Positions 25,497 through 35,910 of a stretch of DNA of 64,000 bases are shown piece after piece. The position numbers were made by a program, and so were the translations under genes. The notes beneath the pieces are model-generated. The model saw only the letters and a program-made list of their open reading frames with translations. It searched no databases and had not been told where the DNA came from. The DNA is taken from contig CBDIHP010000048.1 of assembly GCA_965279195.1 (NCBI GenBank), forward strand, positions 1 to 64,000, given 5' to 3'. This DNA is from CBDIHP01 sp965279195. Its GTDB lineage: Bacteria; Planctomycetota; Planctomycetia; Isosphaerales; Isosphaeraceae. Position 1 is the first letter of the stretch. Every line of letters begins with the position of its first letter.

Positions 25497-28452
25497 TCAA
25501 TCCACGAACAGGAACTCATTCAAATTGAACAACAGCCGGCATGTTGCCGCGAGGCCGTGTTTCCTGCTGTGCGCGGCGAGGGCGTTGAGTTCGGAGGGCG
25601 AGGGGTGTCGGCCGAGGGCGAGGCGGAAGGCGGTGTCGGCCTGGGATTCGGCGGTGTCGGCCCGGGTGGAGACGCGTCTCGCGAAGGCCCCGGCCTGGTC
25701 GAGCATGAAGGGGTCGTTCCAGAGGGCCAGGGCCTGCAGGGCGGTGACGGTGGTCGTGCGGCCGGGGGTGGGGATGCTCGGGTCGACGGCGTCGAGGCAG
25801 TCGAGGAACGGGTTCGACACGCTCCGCACGATGAACCGGTAGATCGCCCGGCGGTGGCCGATCGGGGCGTTGATCGCGGCCGGGTCGAGGTGGTCGTAGA
25901 TCGGCGAGTGATCATCCTTGAACCGGAACAGCGGGAACCCCGGCCCTCCCATCGTCAGGTCGAGCGTGCCGCTCACCGCCAGCACGCTGTCCCGCACCGC
26001 CTCGGCCTCCAGGCGACGGCCGTTCATCCGCCAGAGGAAACGGTTCTCGCCGTCGATCGCCGAGCACGCGGGGTTGTCGCCGGACGAGCGCCGATAGGTC
26101 GCACTCGTGACGATGAGCTTGTGTAACGACTTGAGCGACTGTCCCCGCTCCAGGAACTCGGCCGCCAGCCAGTCGAGCAGCTCGGGGTGGGTGGGCCGCG
26201 AGCCGTTGCGGCCGAAGTCGTTGGGCGTGTCGACGATCCCCCGGCCGAAGTGGTAGTGCCAGGCCCGGTTGACGATCGACCGCCACGTCAGGGGGTTCTT
26301 CGGGCTCGCCAGCCAGTCCGCCAGGGCCAGGCGCCGCCGGCCCTCGTCGGCCTCCTCGGGGACCGAGAACGGCACGCCGGGCAGGCAGGCGAGCGTCCCC
26401 GGGCCGACGGGATCCGACGGCTGCTCGACCTCGCCCCGCTTGAGGACCCGGATCGGCCTCGGGGCGTGGGTGAGGACCGTGTAAACCTTCTTGTGGATGT
26501 CGATGGTTTGACGTTCGCGGTCGAGCGCCCTCAGCTCGCGATCGAGTTCGTCCCGTCGGGTGCGTTCGGCGGCCGTGAGCTTCGAGTCGATCAGGGCGTC
26601 CCACTCGGCCTCCAGCCGGATCACCTCGCGCCTGAGGTTCTCGACCTCGACGGTGAGCGGGTCGTTGAGGTCGGGCAGGGCATCGCGGGAGTCGAACCCG
26701 TCCACCAGCCGGGCCTTGCCCCAGCGGCCGGGACTCGATCGAGTCGGCCGCCGAGACCTTGCCCTCGGCCGCGAGGTTCCGGCCCCGCGACAGGATTTGC
26801 ATCTCCGCGAGCGCGAACACATAATCGCTCGTCCTCGGCCAGAGCTTCGTGGCGGTGACCCGGACGTACCGGGCCGACCGGCCGCTCGCCTCGATCACGA
26901 CGGCCTGGTCGCGCGGGTTCGGCAGGTCGCCGGCCGGGTTGGTGTCGACCCGGGTCGCCGCCGCGAAGGTCGGTTCGTCGCCGATCTCGACCCGGTAGCG
27001 GACGGGGAATCCGAAGCCGGGGGTGTCGGGGAAGTCGGTCGGCCGGGCGGGGATCAGGCGGATGTCGTCGATCGGCATCGATGCGCCGAGGTCGACCTGG
27101 ACCCACTTGGTGACGTCCTGCGTGACCGCGACCGACGAGTGATAGCCGTTGCTCGGGCTCGGCCCGGCCCCGGCGGGTCGCGCGCCGAGCCGCTTCGCCA
27201 TCCGCTCGCGGCCGGCCGCGAGCCTCGCGGAGACCCGGTCGGCCTTGTCCGGACCGATGCGTCGGGCGGCGTCGAGCATCAGCCGCGATCGTGCCTCCTG
27301 GGCGGCCTTGATCCTGCGATCGAGCTCGGCCGTCCTGGCCTTCGCGGACGGATCGACATAGTTGCGATCGCCGCGATCGACGCCGGCGAACACGGCCTGG
27401 AGCTTGTAGTAATCCTTCTGGGGGATCGGGTCGAACTTGTGGTCGTGGCAGCGGGCGCAGTGGATCGTCAGGCTGTTGAAGGTGCCGATGGTGTTCATCA
27501 CCATGTCGTCGCGGTCGATGAGCCGGGTCTTCTCCTTGTCGACCGTCCCCTCGCGCAGCTCGACGTGGCCGACGAAGTCCCACGGGCCGGCCGCGATGAA
27601 CCCCGTCGCCATCACCCCGCGCGGGCTGTCGGGGGCCAGCACGTCGCCCGCCACCTGCTCGCGGACGAATTGTCCATACGGCATGTCTTCATTCAAGGCG
27701 GCGATCACGTAATCGCGATAGGGCCAGGCGTTGTCGCGGCGCTTGTCCTTGTCATAGCCGTGGGTGTCGCCGTAGTGGACGACATCCAGCCAGTGCCTCG
27801 CCCAGCGCTCGCCGTATCGGGGCGAGGCCAGCATGCGGTCGACCAGCTTCTCATACGCATCGGGCGACGCATCGGCCGCGAACGCCTCGACCTCCTCGGG
27901 CGACGGCGGCAGGCCGAGCAGGTCGAAGCCGAGGCGCCGGATGAGCGTGCGGCGGTCGGCCTCGGGGTTGGGCGTGAGCTTGCGGTCGGCCAGCGTCCTG
28001 CCGACGAACGCGTCGATCGGGTTGCGGCCCCACGCGGGCATCGCCGGCGGCGCGGGCTTCTTCAAGGGCGTGAAGGCCCACCAGGTCTCGCCTTCGAACG
28101 TCTTGTCCTTCAAGGCCAGCCCCGCCGGCCACTTCGCGCCCGAGTCGATCCACGACCGCAGCGCGGCGACCTCGGCCGCCGACAGGGGCGGGCCCGACTT
28201 GGGCATCTCGGGCTTGGCCCCGATGATCTTTTCTATCAGCAAACTTTCGCCCGAGTTCCCGGGCACCACCGACGCGCCGTTCTCGCCCCCCTTGAGCGTC
28301 GCCGCCTCGGTCTCGAGCGACAGGCCGCCCTTGGCGGTGCCCGCATTGTGGCACGACACGCAGCGCCGTTCGAGCACGGGGGCGACGGCCTTGCCGAAGT
28401 CGACGTCGGCCGCCAGCAGGATCAACGAGGTCAGGACCGCCGTGGTCGCCAT
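25497..28452 (-). pseudogene. DUF1549/DUF1553 cytochrome-like protein, frameshifted
   Basis: Read with one base removed this is a 984-aa protein. The N-terminus has a signal peptide and a PSCyt1 haem site CVSCH at about 31-35, followed by DUF1549 (WPYRDYVIAALNEDMPYGQFV and CARCHDHKFDPIPQKDYY). A discoidin-like module follows (YVRVTATKLWPRTSDY), then DUF1553 (SPKNPLTWRSIVNRAWHYHFG) to the end. The frame is broken near 26730-26732: upstream it continues out of phase, and downstream the correct frame resumes with GRWGKARLVDGFDS. An extra G in a GGG run explains this. It may be a sequencing error or a recent mutation. No DUF1501 partner gene lies next to it, unlike the second copy. Confidence 0.88.
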
Positions 28453-28512
28453 GTTCGCACCGGGGGCAGGGCAGGGGGGATCGTCCGGGGAAGGGTGGGG
28501 ATGTCGTTCAGG

Positions 28513-29896
28513 CTACCGCCCGGCCGGCGCCGGGGCAAGCGGGCGAACCGGGCCGAGGGCGTCGATCCGGCCCCGATTGCGATAGACGCCGGCCGCGTGC
28601 CAGACGCAGTCCCAGCCCCGGCCGACCGACGTGCTGGCCAGCGTGATGTAGACCGAGGCCGACGCGGTGGGGGCCTCGCCGTCGAGGCAGAACTCGATGG
28701 CGTTCTCGGGCACGCCCCAGCCGGCGGTGGGCGAGAGGAGAGGTCCCGGCCTGTGACGACCAGTCGTCGAGCCGGACGGCGGCGACCGGCGTGCCCGCGT
28801 CGAGGACCGTGATCGTCAAGGGCTCGCCGCGCCCGAGCGGCCCCTTCGCCAGCTCGCGGAACGGCCCCTTCTCGCCCGAGCTCGCTTCGAGCACCCGGAA
28901 GACGCCGTCGGCCCCGAGGCAGGCGAACCGCAACGGCCGCCCACGCGGGTATTCCGAGAAGGACACCTCGATGGCCGCGTCCGGGCAGGGCGAGAACGCC
29001 AGCGAGAGCGATCGATGTCCCCGGATCTGAAGGTCGCAGAATGTGTTCAGGTGCGAGGCGATCGGCCGGGAGAGCCGGGCGAGCGACTCGAACGCCGCGC
29101 CGGCCTCCCCGGGCGTGATCGCCAGGCGGAGGTCGGCCGTGGCCTTGTACGAATGCACGAGCGTGTCGCCGGTCCACGTCGAGCCGGTCAGGCGGGGCTC
29201 GGGCGGCTCGCGATGGTCGCGCGGGGTGAGCACGACCGGGGCGCCGTCGGGCGAGACGCTGAGAAACTTCAGGAGCGGCTGGGCCGAGACGGTCACCGAC
29301 CCGGCCCGGACCGTGATCGAGCCGTCCCCCGGCTGGACGTTCGTCGCCGGCCCGATGCGGCCGAAGGTGGGGCGGGCGTCGTTCCCGACGGGTCGGGTCT
29401 CGGGCCAGGCGACGTCGAGCGGTCGGGTCGTCGGAGCGTCGGGCCGGAGGCCGAAGGGCAGGATCGCGCCGAGGATCGCGGTCGCCGTGAAGACGAGGCC
29501 GGCGGCCAGATTGCGGATCCCGTTGAGCGTCCTCGCCGTGGCGAGCCAGATGAGCAACAGCACCAGGCCGAGGCCGGCGGGGATGATCCAGAGTCGCTCG
29601 AACGTGGATGGGAAGGCGGACCGCGAGGCGACGCCGGCCGCCGCCCAGAACCCGGGGAAGGCCGCCATGCCGGCGAGCAACCGGGGCGTGCGGCCCTTGC
29701 GGGCGTCGGCGATCATCAGGCCGATCGCCCCGAGCGCGACGGGCGGCAGGATGCCGTTGATCCAGAATCGCGGGTGCCCGACCGGGAACCCGCCGGGCAT
29801 CAGGGCCCACCAGCCGGCGGCGGCCAGGGCGTGCGAGGCCACGGCCAGCAGCCAGAGCAGTCGCCAGGGGTTCGGCACGGCGGAGGGCTGCGTCAT
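28513..29896 (-). pseudogene. membrane protein of unknown function, probable 3' frameshift
   Basis: Five or six hydrophobic segments in the first 150 residues (LLWLLAVASHALAAAGWW onward) are followed by a soluble domain of about 300 residues, Asp, Pro and Arg rich. After VAAVRLDDWSSQAGTS the main frame turns into Arg-rich nonsense, while the next frame reads SPTAGWGVPENAIEFCLDGE and continues sensibly to a TGA-type stop at 28513. Removing one base near 28737-28738 joins the two into 460 aa. I recognise no family. The ATG at 29896 is preferred over one 45 bases upstream because it places the first helix properly; the gene is divergent from the hydrolase gene. Confidence 0.65.
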
Positions 29897-29939
29897 CACA
29901 GGTTGACCCGCGGGGGGGCGTTGCGGCACCATCGGAGCC

Positions 29940-30743
29940 ATGCTTTATACCACGCTGCTCTCGGTCCTCTTCCGCGCGATTTACGGCGACGCGCCCGAAT
30001 CCGACGACGCGCCCGAGGAGGGGCGGGGCCTGATCCTGATGGCCGACGGCGTGGGCGGGCTGGACCTCTGCGGCATGGCGCTCAAGCACATGGTGGCGAA
30101 GTCGGGCGCGAGGCATGCGGTGCGGGTGTTCACCTGGGGGCACGGGCCGCTGCGGTGGCACGCCGACCTCACCAGCGTGGCCCATCACGAGGCCAAGGCG
30201 GCCGTCCTGCTCGGCGAGGTCTCGCGGTGGCTGGAGGAGCGGCCGGGGTCGCCGGTGTTCCTGGTGGGGAAGTCGGGCGGCACCGGTCTGATCATCCGTG
30301 CACTTGAGCAATTGCCGGAGGAGTCGGTCGAGGCGGTGGTGCTGCTGGCGCCGGCCCTGTCGCCGACGTATGACCTGTCTCGGGCGTTGCGGGCGGTGCG
30401 GCGCGAGGCGGTGGTGTTCTACTCGCCGCTGGACGTGATCGTGCTGGGCGTGGGGACCCTCCTGTTCGGCACGATCGATCGGATCCGATCCGTCGGCGCG
30501 GGGATGGTGGGATTCCGCCGGCCGCCGGTCGCGGACGGGGATGCCGACGACTACAGGAAGTTGCGGCAGGTGAGGTGGTCGCCGTCGATGGCGACGACGG
30601 GGTACCTGGGGGGGCACGTGGGGCCGGACCTGCCGGCCTTCCTCCGCAAATACGTCGTGCCGATCCTGACCCGGCCGATCCCCCGGACCGATCCGGGCGC
30701 GACAACGGGGCCGAGCGTCAACGCCGGCACGGGGGGCGGCTGA
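29940..30743 (+). CDS. alpha/beta hydrolase-like protein
   Basis: The 267-aa product has an early strand GLILMADGVGGLDLCG, a nucleophile elbow GKSGG near residues 110-114 (GxSxG pattern, Ser the likely nucleophile) preceded by VFLVG, and a later VVLLAPALSPTYDLSRAL as in lipase-like alpha/beta hydrolases. A late GYLGGHVGPDLPAFLRKYV offers the catalytic His. There is no signal peptide, but the first helix could be membrane-associated. The gene starts 44 bases from the divergent membrane protein gene. Substrate unknown. Confidence 0.68.
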   Translation: MLYTTLLSVLFRAIYGDAPESDDAPEEGRGLILMADGVGGLDLCGMALKHMVAKSGARHAVRVFTWGHGPLRWHADLTSVAHHEAKAAVLLGEVSRWLEERPGSPVFLVGKSGGTGLIIRALEQLPEESVEAVVLLAPALSPTYDLSRALRAVRREAVVFYSPLDVIVLGVGTLLFGTIDRIRSVGAGMVGFRRPPVADGDADDYRKLRQVRWSPSMATTGYLGGHVGPDLPAFLRKYVVPILTRPIPRTDPGATTGPSVNAGTGGG

Positions 30744-31406
30744 GGTGTTGAATCGGGTGGCCGCGCCTTCAAGCCGGTCGTCGACGGGGGTCGATAAGGG
30801 ATAGGTCGCCCGGAGGACCTGGAGCCGTCCGGCGAACCACTCCGAACCTCCCGCCTTCGACCGGAATTCTCCCCTTTCTGGCACCCGGATTGCTCCCAAG
30901 GCCCGCTGGAAGAAAATTGACTTGCGCAGGAAAATGAGTGATATGTTGTTCTCGACACGCAACGTGTCGCGACGGGCCCGGGGGCGGCGGCCCGAGCCGG
31001 CTGATGAAGTCGGCCTGGCCTCCGCCCCGGGGCCCGTCGATCCCGCACCGTGAGTCGGCAGCTCGCCCCGCCGTAACAGGCACCCTGGAGCGCACCACCG
31101 CATGGCGGTTTCGCCCCGTCTCGTCCCGATCCGCTCGGGCCGGCGATCCCGCACCATGAACTCCTACCCCTTGTCAGGGGCGGAGCCGCCATGCGCCGCG
31201 TTCCTTCCCCCGCCTGAACGCATCTCCCCTCCGTCTTCTCCCCGCCTTTATCTCGTCTTCCCAGCCCATTGACATTTGCCACACGCCCCCCCCATACTTT
31301 CCACTTCGGGTTTTCCCGGATGAGCCGGGAATTGGCCGGAGTAGGACACGTCGCCTCACCATGGACGGGACCGGACGGAACGACCACCGAATGAGGGCAC
31401 GGGCAC
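30744..31406. other. 660-base intergenic region, no gene called
   Basis: Between the hydrolase and the aminotransferase no frame has convincing protein composition. A possible promoter is TTGACT near 30917 with GATATG 17 bases later. It is followed by an inverted repeat, CGACACGCAACGTGTCG, at about 30955-30971. These could form a regulated start for a small RNA or for the downstream gene. The rest, to 31400, is featureless and less GC rich in part. Confidence 0.35.
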
Positions 31407-32669
31407 GTGACGAGTAGTCCGATCCAGCACGGCGGGAACCAATACGCGATCCGGAGGCGTCTCGGCCTGGGCGACCGGCCGATGATCGATTTCTCCGTCA
31501 GCCTCAATCCCCTGGGCCCGCCCCCCTCGGTGATCGCCGCCGCCAAGAAGGCGATCGACCGCTCGGGCGAGTACCCCGAGCCGGGTTGCCCCCGTCTGGC
31601 CGCCCGCATCGCCGATTATCACGGCGTCTCGCCCGATGAAGTGATCGTCGGCGCCGGCACGTCCGAGATCATCAGCCTGCTGGCGCAGTCGTACCGCGAG
31701 GAGTTCCAGGCCCGCGCCCGCGACCTGGGCGACCCCGGGATGCCGCTGGCCCACCTGGTCGACCCGACCTACGGCGAATACAAGCGGGCCTCGGCCCTGA
31801 ACGAGCTCCGGCCCCGCGTCTGGCGCCTGCCGACGATGGGCTGGGACCTCGACTTCATGCCCCCGTCGTCGGCCCACGGCATCTACTGGACGGGCAACCC
31901 GATCAGCCCGGTCGGCCGCGTGTGGGACACCGACACGCTCAAGAAGAAGATCGACGCCGCCAAGAACCTCTTCGTGGTGGTCGACGAGGCATACCTGCCG
32001 TTCTTCGCCGACGACGCCGAGCGCTCGGTCGCGAAGTTCAGCATCACGCGCAAGAATGTGCTCGCGCTCCGCTCGGTCACCAAGATCTACTGCATGCCCG
32101 GCATCCGGGTCGGCTACGCGGTGACCTCGGCCGACGTGGTGAGCCGGCTCAAGCAGTATCAGAACCCCTGGAGCGTGGACTCGCCCTCCGAGGCGGCCCT
32201 GATCGCCGCGCTCAACGACAGGGAATATCTCGAACGGTCGATCGAACTGATCGAGGCCGAGTCGGCCTGGATGACCGACCGCCTGTTCGAGATGAAGGGC
32301 GTCCGCCCCGTGTGGCCGAGCGGCCGCCGCCCGGCCGGCACCGCCCCCCGGCCGAACTGGGTGCTCATCAGCCTGGTCGACACGCCCTGGACCTCGCCGC
32401 AGCTCCAGGACGAACTCGCCCGCCGCGGGTTCTACGTCCGCGAGTGCTCGAACTTCAGCGGCCTCGAACCCGGCGGCGTGATCACCGGCCCCGACGGCCT
32501 GTCGATCACCACCCAGGGCCACATCCGCGCGGCCGTCCGCACCAAGCCGGAGAACGACAAGCTCCTGCGGACCCTCGCCGACATCCTCGCCACCAAGCCC
32601 ACCGACGCCCCCGCGCCCGTCGCCCCGGTCGCCACCCCCGCCCCGCGCCTGGCCACCGTCGAACGTTAA
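31407..32669 (+). CDS. class I/II aminotransferase, threonine-phosphate decarboxylase/HisC-like
   Basis: A PLP enzyme of 420 aa. The N-terminus HGGNQYAIRRRLG and DFSVSLNPLGPP is close to the CobD type, which makes aminopropanol phosphate for cobalamin, and to HisC, which aminates imidazole acetol phosphate. The cofactor lysine is in SVTKIYCMPGIRVGY (Lys near 226), with VVDEAYLPF before it. The C-terminal RRGFYVRECSNFSGLEPG completes the fold. The tail of 30 residues is Pro and Ala rich. The start is GTG at 31407. No other cobalamin or histidine genes are near, so the substrate is open. Confidence 0.8.
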   Translation: MTSSPIQHGGNQYAIRRRLGLGDRPMIDFSVSLNPLGPPPSVIAAAKKAIDRSGEYPEPGCPRLAARIADYHGVSPDEVIVGAGTSEIISLLAQSYREEFQARARDLGDPGMPLAHLVDPTYGEYKRASALNELRPRVWRLPTMGWDLDFMPPSSAHGIYWTGNPISPVGRVWDTDTLKKKIDAAKNLFVVVDEAYLPFFADDAERSVAKFSITRKNVLALRSVTKIYCMPGIRVGYAVTSADVVSRLKQYQNPWSVDSPSEAALIAALNDREYLERSIELIEAESAWMTDRLFEMKGVRPVWPSGRRPAGTAPRPNWVLISLVDTPWTSPQLQDELARRGFYVRECSNFSGLEPGGVITGPDGLSITTQGHIRAAVRTKPENDKLLRTLADILATKPTDAPAPVAPVATPAPRLATVER

Positions 32670-32678
32670 ATTTGGAGT

Positions 32679-32741
32679 GCGGGAGCCAGGCTCCCGCTTT
32701 CCCATGATTGATCTGAGGCCCGCGCCCCGTGCGCGGGCCTC
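32679..32741 (+). terminator. two consecutive hairpins after the aminotransferase gene
   Basis: The first stem, GCGGGAGCC paired with GGCTCCCGC at 32679-32697, is followed by TTT. The second, GAGGCCCGCGC paired with GCGCGGGCCTC at 32715-32741, ends in GTCATTT. Both are good intrinsic-type hairpins for transcription leaving the aminotransferase gene. The first shares the GGAGTGCGGGAGC start of repeat family B. Confidence 0.7.
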
Positions 32742-32831
32742 GTCATTTCGAACCCCTCCCCCAATCTATCCCGCGTCGGACACAGGCGGTACATTGGAAG
32801 CGTCGCCCCATTCTTGAGCGGAGGCCCCTCC

Positions 32832-33065
32832 ATGACGATCCGCGCCATCTTCGAAGACGGTGTGTTCCGGCCGCTCGACCCCGTCGACCTCCCCGAGCAC
32901 ACGACCGTCGAGTTCGACCTGCGTCCCTCAGGCAGCCCGCTCCCGCCCGATGTCGCCGCCGCTCGCCTCCGACTGCGGGAATTCATCGTCCATTCGCCCA
33001 CCGCCGTGCTCGGCAGTGATAACGAACAGATCGACGCCGACATCATGGATCGTCCTATAAATTGA
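32832..33065 (+). CDS. DUF104 family antitoxin-like protein
   Basis: The 77-aa product begins MTIRAIFEDGVFRPLDPVDL, the hallmark of the DUF104 (AF2212/PG0164-like) antitoxin family, with PEHTTVEFDL as the second strand. These short proteins usually pair with a PIN-domain ribonuclease encoded just downstream and neutralise it. Here no PIN gene follows: the next gene is a membrane protein. It may be an orphan or part of a module lost over time. A GGAGG site ends eight bases before the ATG, so the gene looks well translated. Confidence 0.78.
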   Translation: MTIRAIFEDGVFRPLDPVDLPEHTTVEFDLRPSGSPLPPDVAAARLRLREFIVHSPTAVLGSDNEQIDADIMDRPIN

Positions 33066-33209
33066 TGTAGGGTGTGGTGCCACGCGGGCCGCAGGTCCGC
33101 GTCCACCGCACCGCACGATAGCGTCTGCACGGATCAACAACCGTCGTGATCGACCGACGCCGGTCGGGATAGCGGCAGCTGTGCTCCCGCACTCCAAAGG
33201 GGGTGGACG
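33066..33209. repeat. partial family C repeat and family B end
   Basis: Right after the DUF104 stop the sequence reads TAGGGTGTGGTGCCACGCGG followed by GGTCCGCGTCCACCGCACC, the left half of a family C element. Near 33180-33197 TGCTCCCGCACTCC is the right end of a family B element. Neither has its opposite arm, so both look truncated. Confidence 0.55.
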
Positions 33210-33680
33210 ATGGAACCAACGCCTGCGGAACGGCCCCGGTGGGATCGGTTTGGGCTGCTGGAGATCATGCTCCTGATCGCGGCGGTGGCGTTGGGGGGCG
33301 CGGGATTCGCTCGGATGGCGAGGTTCTTCCCGCTGCAAGGATTCGTGGGAATGCTGGCCTTCGGCTGGCTCTTCTCAGGGCCGTTGATTCTGATCGGGCA
33401 GTTCTTCCGCGGTAGGCGCGTCGGGCTGAGCGTGGGTGAGTGGTTCTGGATCACCCCGACGATCGGCTTCATCCTTTATCCCTTGCTCATCCTGTGCCTG
33501 CCGATCATGCTCGGCCAGTGGCTCGCCGCTCTTCCGTTGCTCCTGAATACAATCGACGGCAGGCGCGCGGAACGCCCCTGCCGCTGGACGGATGCTATGG
33601 GACTGATCAATGCTTTGCTTGTTGTTCCTATGACCACGTTCATCCTTGTTTCCAGCGCGTTTGGGATGGTGCCAGGCTGA
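33210..33680 (+). CDS. small four-helix membrane protein
   Basis: A 156-aa protein with hydrophobic segments near residues 17-35, 45-65, 80-110 and 130-152, typical of the many short membrane proteins of planctomycetes without assigned domain. GGGGG lies eight bases before the ATG. It stands alone between the antitoxin-like gene and the RNA ligase gene. No function can be given. Confidence 0.65.
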   Translation: MEPTPAERPRWDRFGLLEIMLLIAAVALGGAGFARMARFFPLQGFVGMLAFGWLFSGPLILIGQFFRGRRVGLSVGEWFWITPTIGFILYPLLILCLPIMLGQWLAALPLLLNTIDGRRAERPCRWTDAMGLINALLVVPMTTFILVSSAFGMVPG

Positions 33681-33842
33681 GGTGGGACCTAATCAGTTTG
33701 GTTCGCGTGATTTGATACGATCTGATGTGTGCGTTCCTGGTGTGGACGCGAGTGCTGAGACTGACGAGTCAGCCGCGCCGTATCGACCGAACCTCCCCGC
33801 CCGGTGGCGTGTCTGCGAGGGGCCCAGCCATCGGAGGGAATC

Positions 33843-34907
33843 ATGCGCAAACTTGCGAGCATCCAGGTCGTCAACGCCGTCGAGCCGATCCCGAACGCGG
33901 ACGCGATCGAGAAGATCCGCGTGCTGGGGTGGTGGGTTGTCGTGAAGAAGGGGGAACATCGGGCCGGGGATACGGTGGTGTATATCGAAATCGACTCGCT
34001 GCTGCCGGAACGGCCCGAGTTCGAATTCCTCCGCGCGAGCTGCTATAAACCGGCCCAGACGGACGCGACGACGGGCGAGATCACGATGCCCGCGGGGTTC
34101 CGAATCAAGACCGTCCGCCTGCGCGGGCAGGTCTCGCAGGGGATCTGCTTCCCGACGACGATCCTCCCGGAGGGGACGCCGACGGCGGAGGGCGACGACG
34201 TCACCGACCGGCTCGGCATCCTCAAGTGGGAACCGCCGCTGCCCGTGGGCATGGGCGGGCGCGTGAAGGGCCTGTTCCCGGGCTTCCTGCCGAAGACCGA
34301 CGAGACCCGCGTGCAGGTGCTCGAAACCGTCCTGGAGCGGCATCGGGGCAAGGCGTTCTACGTCACCGAGAAGCTCGACGGCACCTCGCTCACCGCGTTC
34401 GTCCGCCAGGGCGAGTTCGGCCTCTGCAGCCGCAACCTCTGGATCGACGAGACCGACGACTCGAACGTCCTCGTCCGCGTCGCCAGGCAGTTGAACCTGG
34501 CCGAGAGGTTGACGACGCTGCGGGAAAACCTGGGCTTCGACCTGGCCATCCAGGCCGAGGTCATCGGGCCCGGGATCCAGAAGAACAAGTATGAGCTGAA
34601 AAGTGTCGGCATGCGCGTGTTCAACGTGCTGAACCTCGACGCCTACCGGCTCCTCGACCACGACGCGATGCTCGCGGCGATCGGCGAGCAGGGGCTCGAA
34701 TCGGTGCCGCAGCTCGGGACGGTCGTGCTCGACCACTCTGTCGATCAGCTCGTGGCGTTCTCGGAAGGGACGAGCGTCCTGAACCCGAGGGCCCAGCGCG
34801 AGGGGATCGTCCTCCGACCGCTCTCCGAGGAATACGACGAGGAACTCGGCGGCCGACTCAGCTTCAAGGTCATCAACCCGAAGTTCCTCCTGAAGTATGA
34901 CGAGTAG
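33843..34907 (+). CDS. ATP-dependent RNA ligase, Rnl5/DraRnl-like
   Basis: The 354-aa enzyme has the nucleotidyltransferase motif I EKLDGTSLTAF, with the adenylated Lys at about 177, preceded by an N-terminal domain of about 160 residues (VVNAVEPIPNADAIEKIRVLGW, then GDTVVYIEIDSLLP) that looks like the OB-like domain found before the catalytic domain in the Deinococcus ligase DraRnl. Motif III lies in IQAEVIGPGIQKNKY and motif IV/V in REGIVLRPL and SFKVINPKFLLKY. Such enzymes seal 3'-OH/5'-phosphate nicks in RNA, so the likely role is RNA repair. The ATG has GGAGGGA five bases upstream. It is not next to a kinase or phosphatase partner. Confidence 0.86.
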   Translation: MRKLASIQVVNAVEPIPNADAIEKIRVLGWWVVVKKGEHRAGDTVVYIEIDSLLPERPEFEFLRASCYKPAQTDATTGEITMPAGFRIKTVRLRGQVSQGICFPTTILPEGTPTAEGDDVTDRLGILKWEPPLPVGMGGRVKGLFPGFLPKTDETRVQVLETVLERHRGKAFYVTEKLDGTSLTAFVRQGEFGLCSRNLWIDETDDSNVLVRVARQLNLAERLTTLRENLGFDLAIQAEVIGPGIQKNKYELKSVGMRVFNVLNLDAYRLLDHDAMLAAIGEQGLESVPQLGTVVLDHSVDQLVAFSEGTSVLNPRAQREGIVLRPLSEEYDEELGGRLSFKVINPKFLLKYDE

Positions 34908-34998
34908 GGGCTCGCGGGTCGGGTTGACAGGTTCCGGGGTTTGGCCTAGAGTCCCGCCGGCAGGTTCTGGACGGCGGTCAACCCCCGGAAGCGATCCG

Positions 34999-35883
34999 AT
35001 GAAGATGATCTCGTACGCGCAGAACTTCGAGGACGTCATCCTCAACCGGGCGTTTCCCGACGTCACGGATGGGTTCTATATTGATATCGGCGCATGCCAC
35101 CCGGTCTACCATTCGGTGACCAAGTCCTTCTACGAGAAGGGGTGGCGCGGGATCAACGTCGAGCCGGTGCGCGCCTGCTACCAGCTCTGCTGCGACGACC
35201 GCCCGCGCGACATCAACCTGCACCTGGGCATCTCGAACCGCGAGGGGACGCTCGAACTGTACGAGGCCCCTAGCTCGGTCGGGCGGTCGACGTTCACGGC
35301 CGACTGGACCGAGCGCTGGAATCAGGTGGACGGCTGCGAGTTCGTCGCCACCACGGTCGCCGTCACGACCCTGGCGAAGCTCTGCGAGCAGCACGTCGAC
35401 CGCGCGGTCGACTTCCTCAAGATCGACGTCGAGGGCCACGAGCGCGAGGTCCTCGAAGGGGCCGACCTCAGGCGCTGGCGGCCGAAGGTGATGGTCCTCG
35501 AAGGCGAGACGACCGAGCCCTGGCACGACCTGCTCGACGCGGCCGGCTATGAATTTGCCACCTTCGATGGGATCAATCAGTACTACACAAGCTACGAGTG
35601 CCGCGATCTCATCCCGCTCCTGAACGCCCCGGTCAGCCTCGTGAAGGACAACTTCGTCCTGTTCGAGCACCTCACCGAGCGGCACGGCCTCCAGGTGTCG
35701 CTGGAGCACACCCAGGGCGAGCTTGCCGCCGCGCGCGGCGAGATCCAGGCGCTGCGCGAGCAACTGGCCCGGTTCGAGAACGTGGGGCCGAGGTCGCTCG
35801 CCGTGGCGAAGCGGCTCCAGCACATGGCCCACACCTATCCGGCCATCCGCTCGTTCGCCCGCAAGGTCGTGCGGGCGAAGTGA
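34999..35883 (+). CDS. FkbM-family SAM-dependent methyltransferase
   Basis: The 294-aa protein opens with ISYAQNFEDVILNRAF and then the SAM motif FYIDIGACHPVYHSVTKSFYEKGW, followed by GINVEPVRACY, the FkbM signature. Later VDFLKIDVEGHEREVLEGA is the second conserved block. The last 60 residues form a coiled coil (HTQGELAAARGEIQALREQLARFE). Family members methylate sugars, often in surface glycans, so it may act on an exported polysaccharide. The ATG is the start nearest the first motif. It is convergent with the DUF892 gene. Confidence 0.9.
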   Translation: MKMISYAQNFEDVILNRAFPDVTDGFYIDIGACHPVYHSVTKSFYEKGWRGINVEPVRACYQLCCDDRPRDINLHLGISNREGTLELYEAPSSVGRSTFTADWTERWNQVDGCEFVATTVAVTTLAKLCEQHVDRAVDFLKIDVEGHEREVLEGADLRRWRPKVMVLEGETTEPWHDLLDAAGYEFATFDGINQYYTSYECRDLIPLLNAPVSLVKDNFVLFEHLTERHGLQVSLEHTQGELAAARGEIQALREQLARFENVGPRSLAVAKRLQHMAHTYPAIRSFARKVVRAK

Positions 35884-35910
35884 GGCGGAAAGCGACTTCG
35901 ATTCCCATGA

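Noticed and set aside
26720..26740. programmed frameshifting in the DUF1549/1553 gene
   Set aside because: No slippery heptamer with a following structure is evident, and the intact paralogue at 38339-41110 needs no shift.
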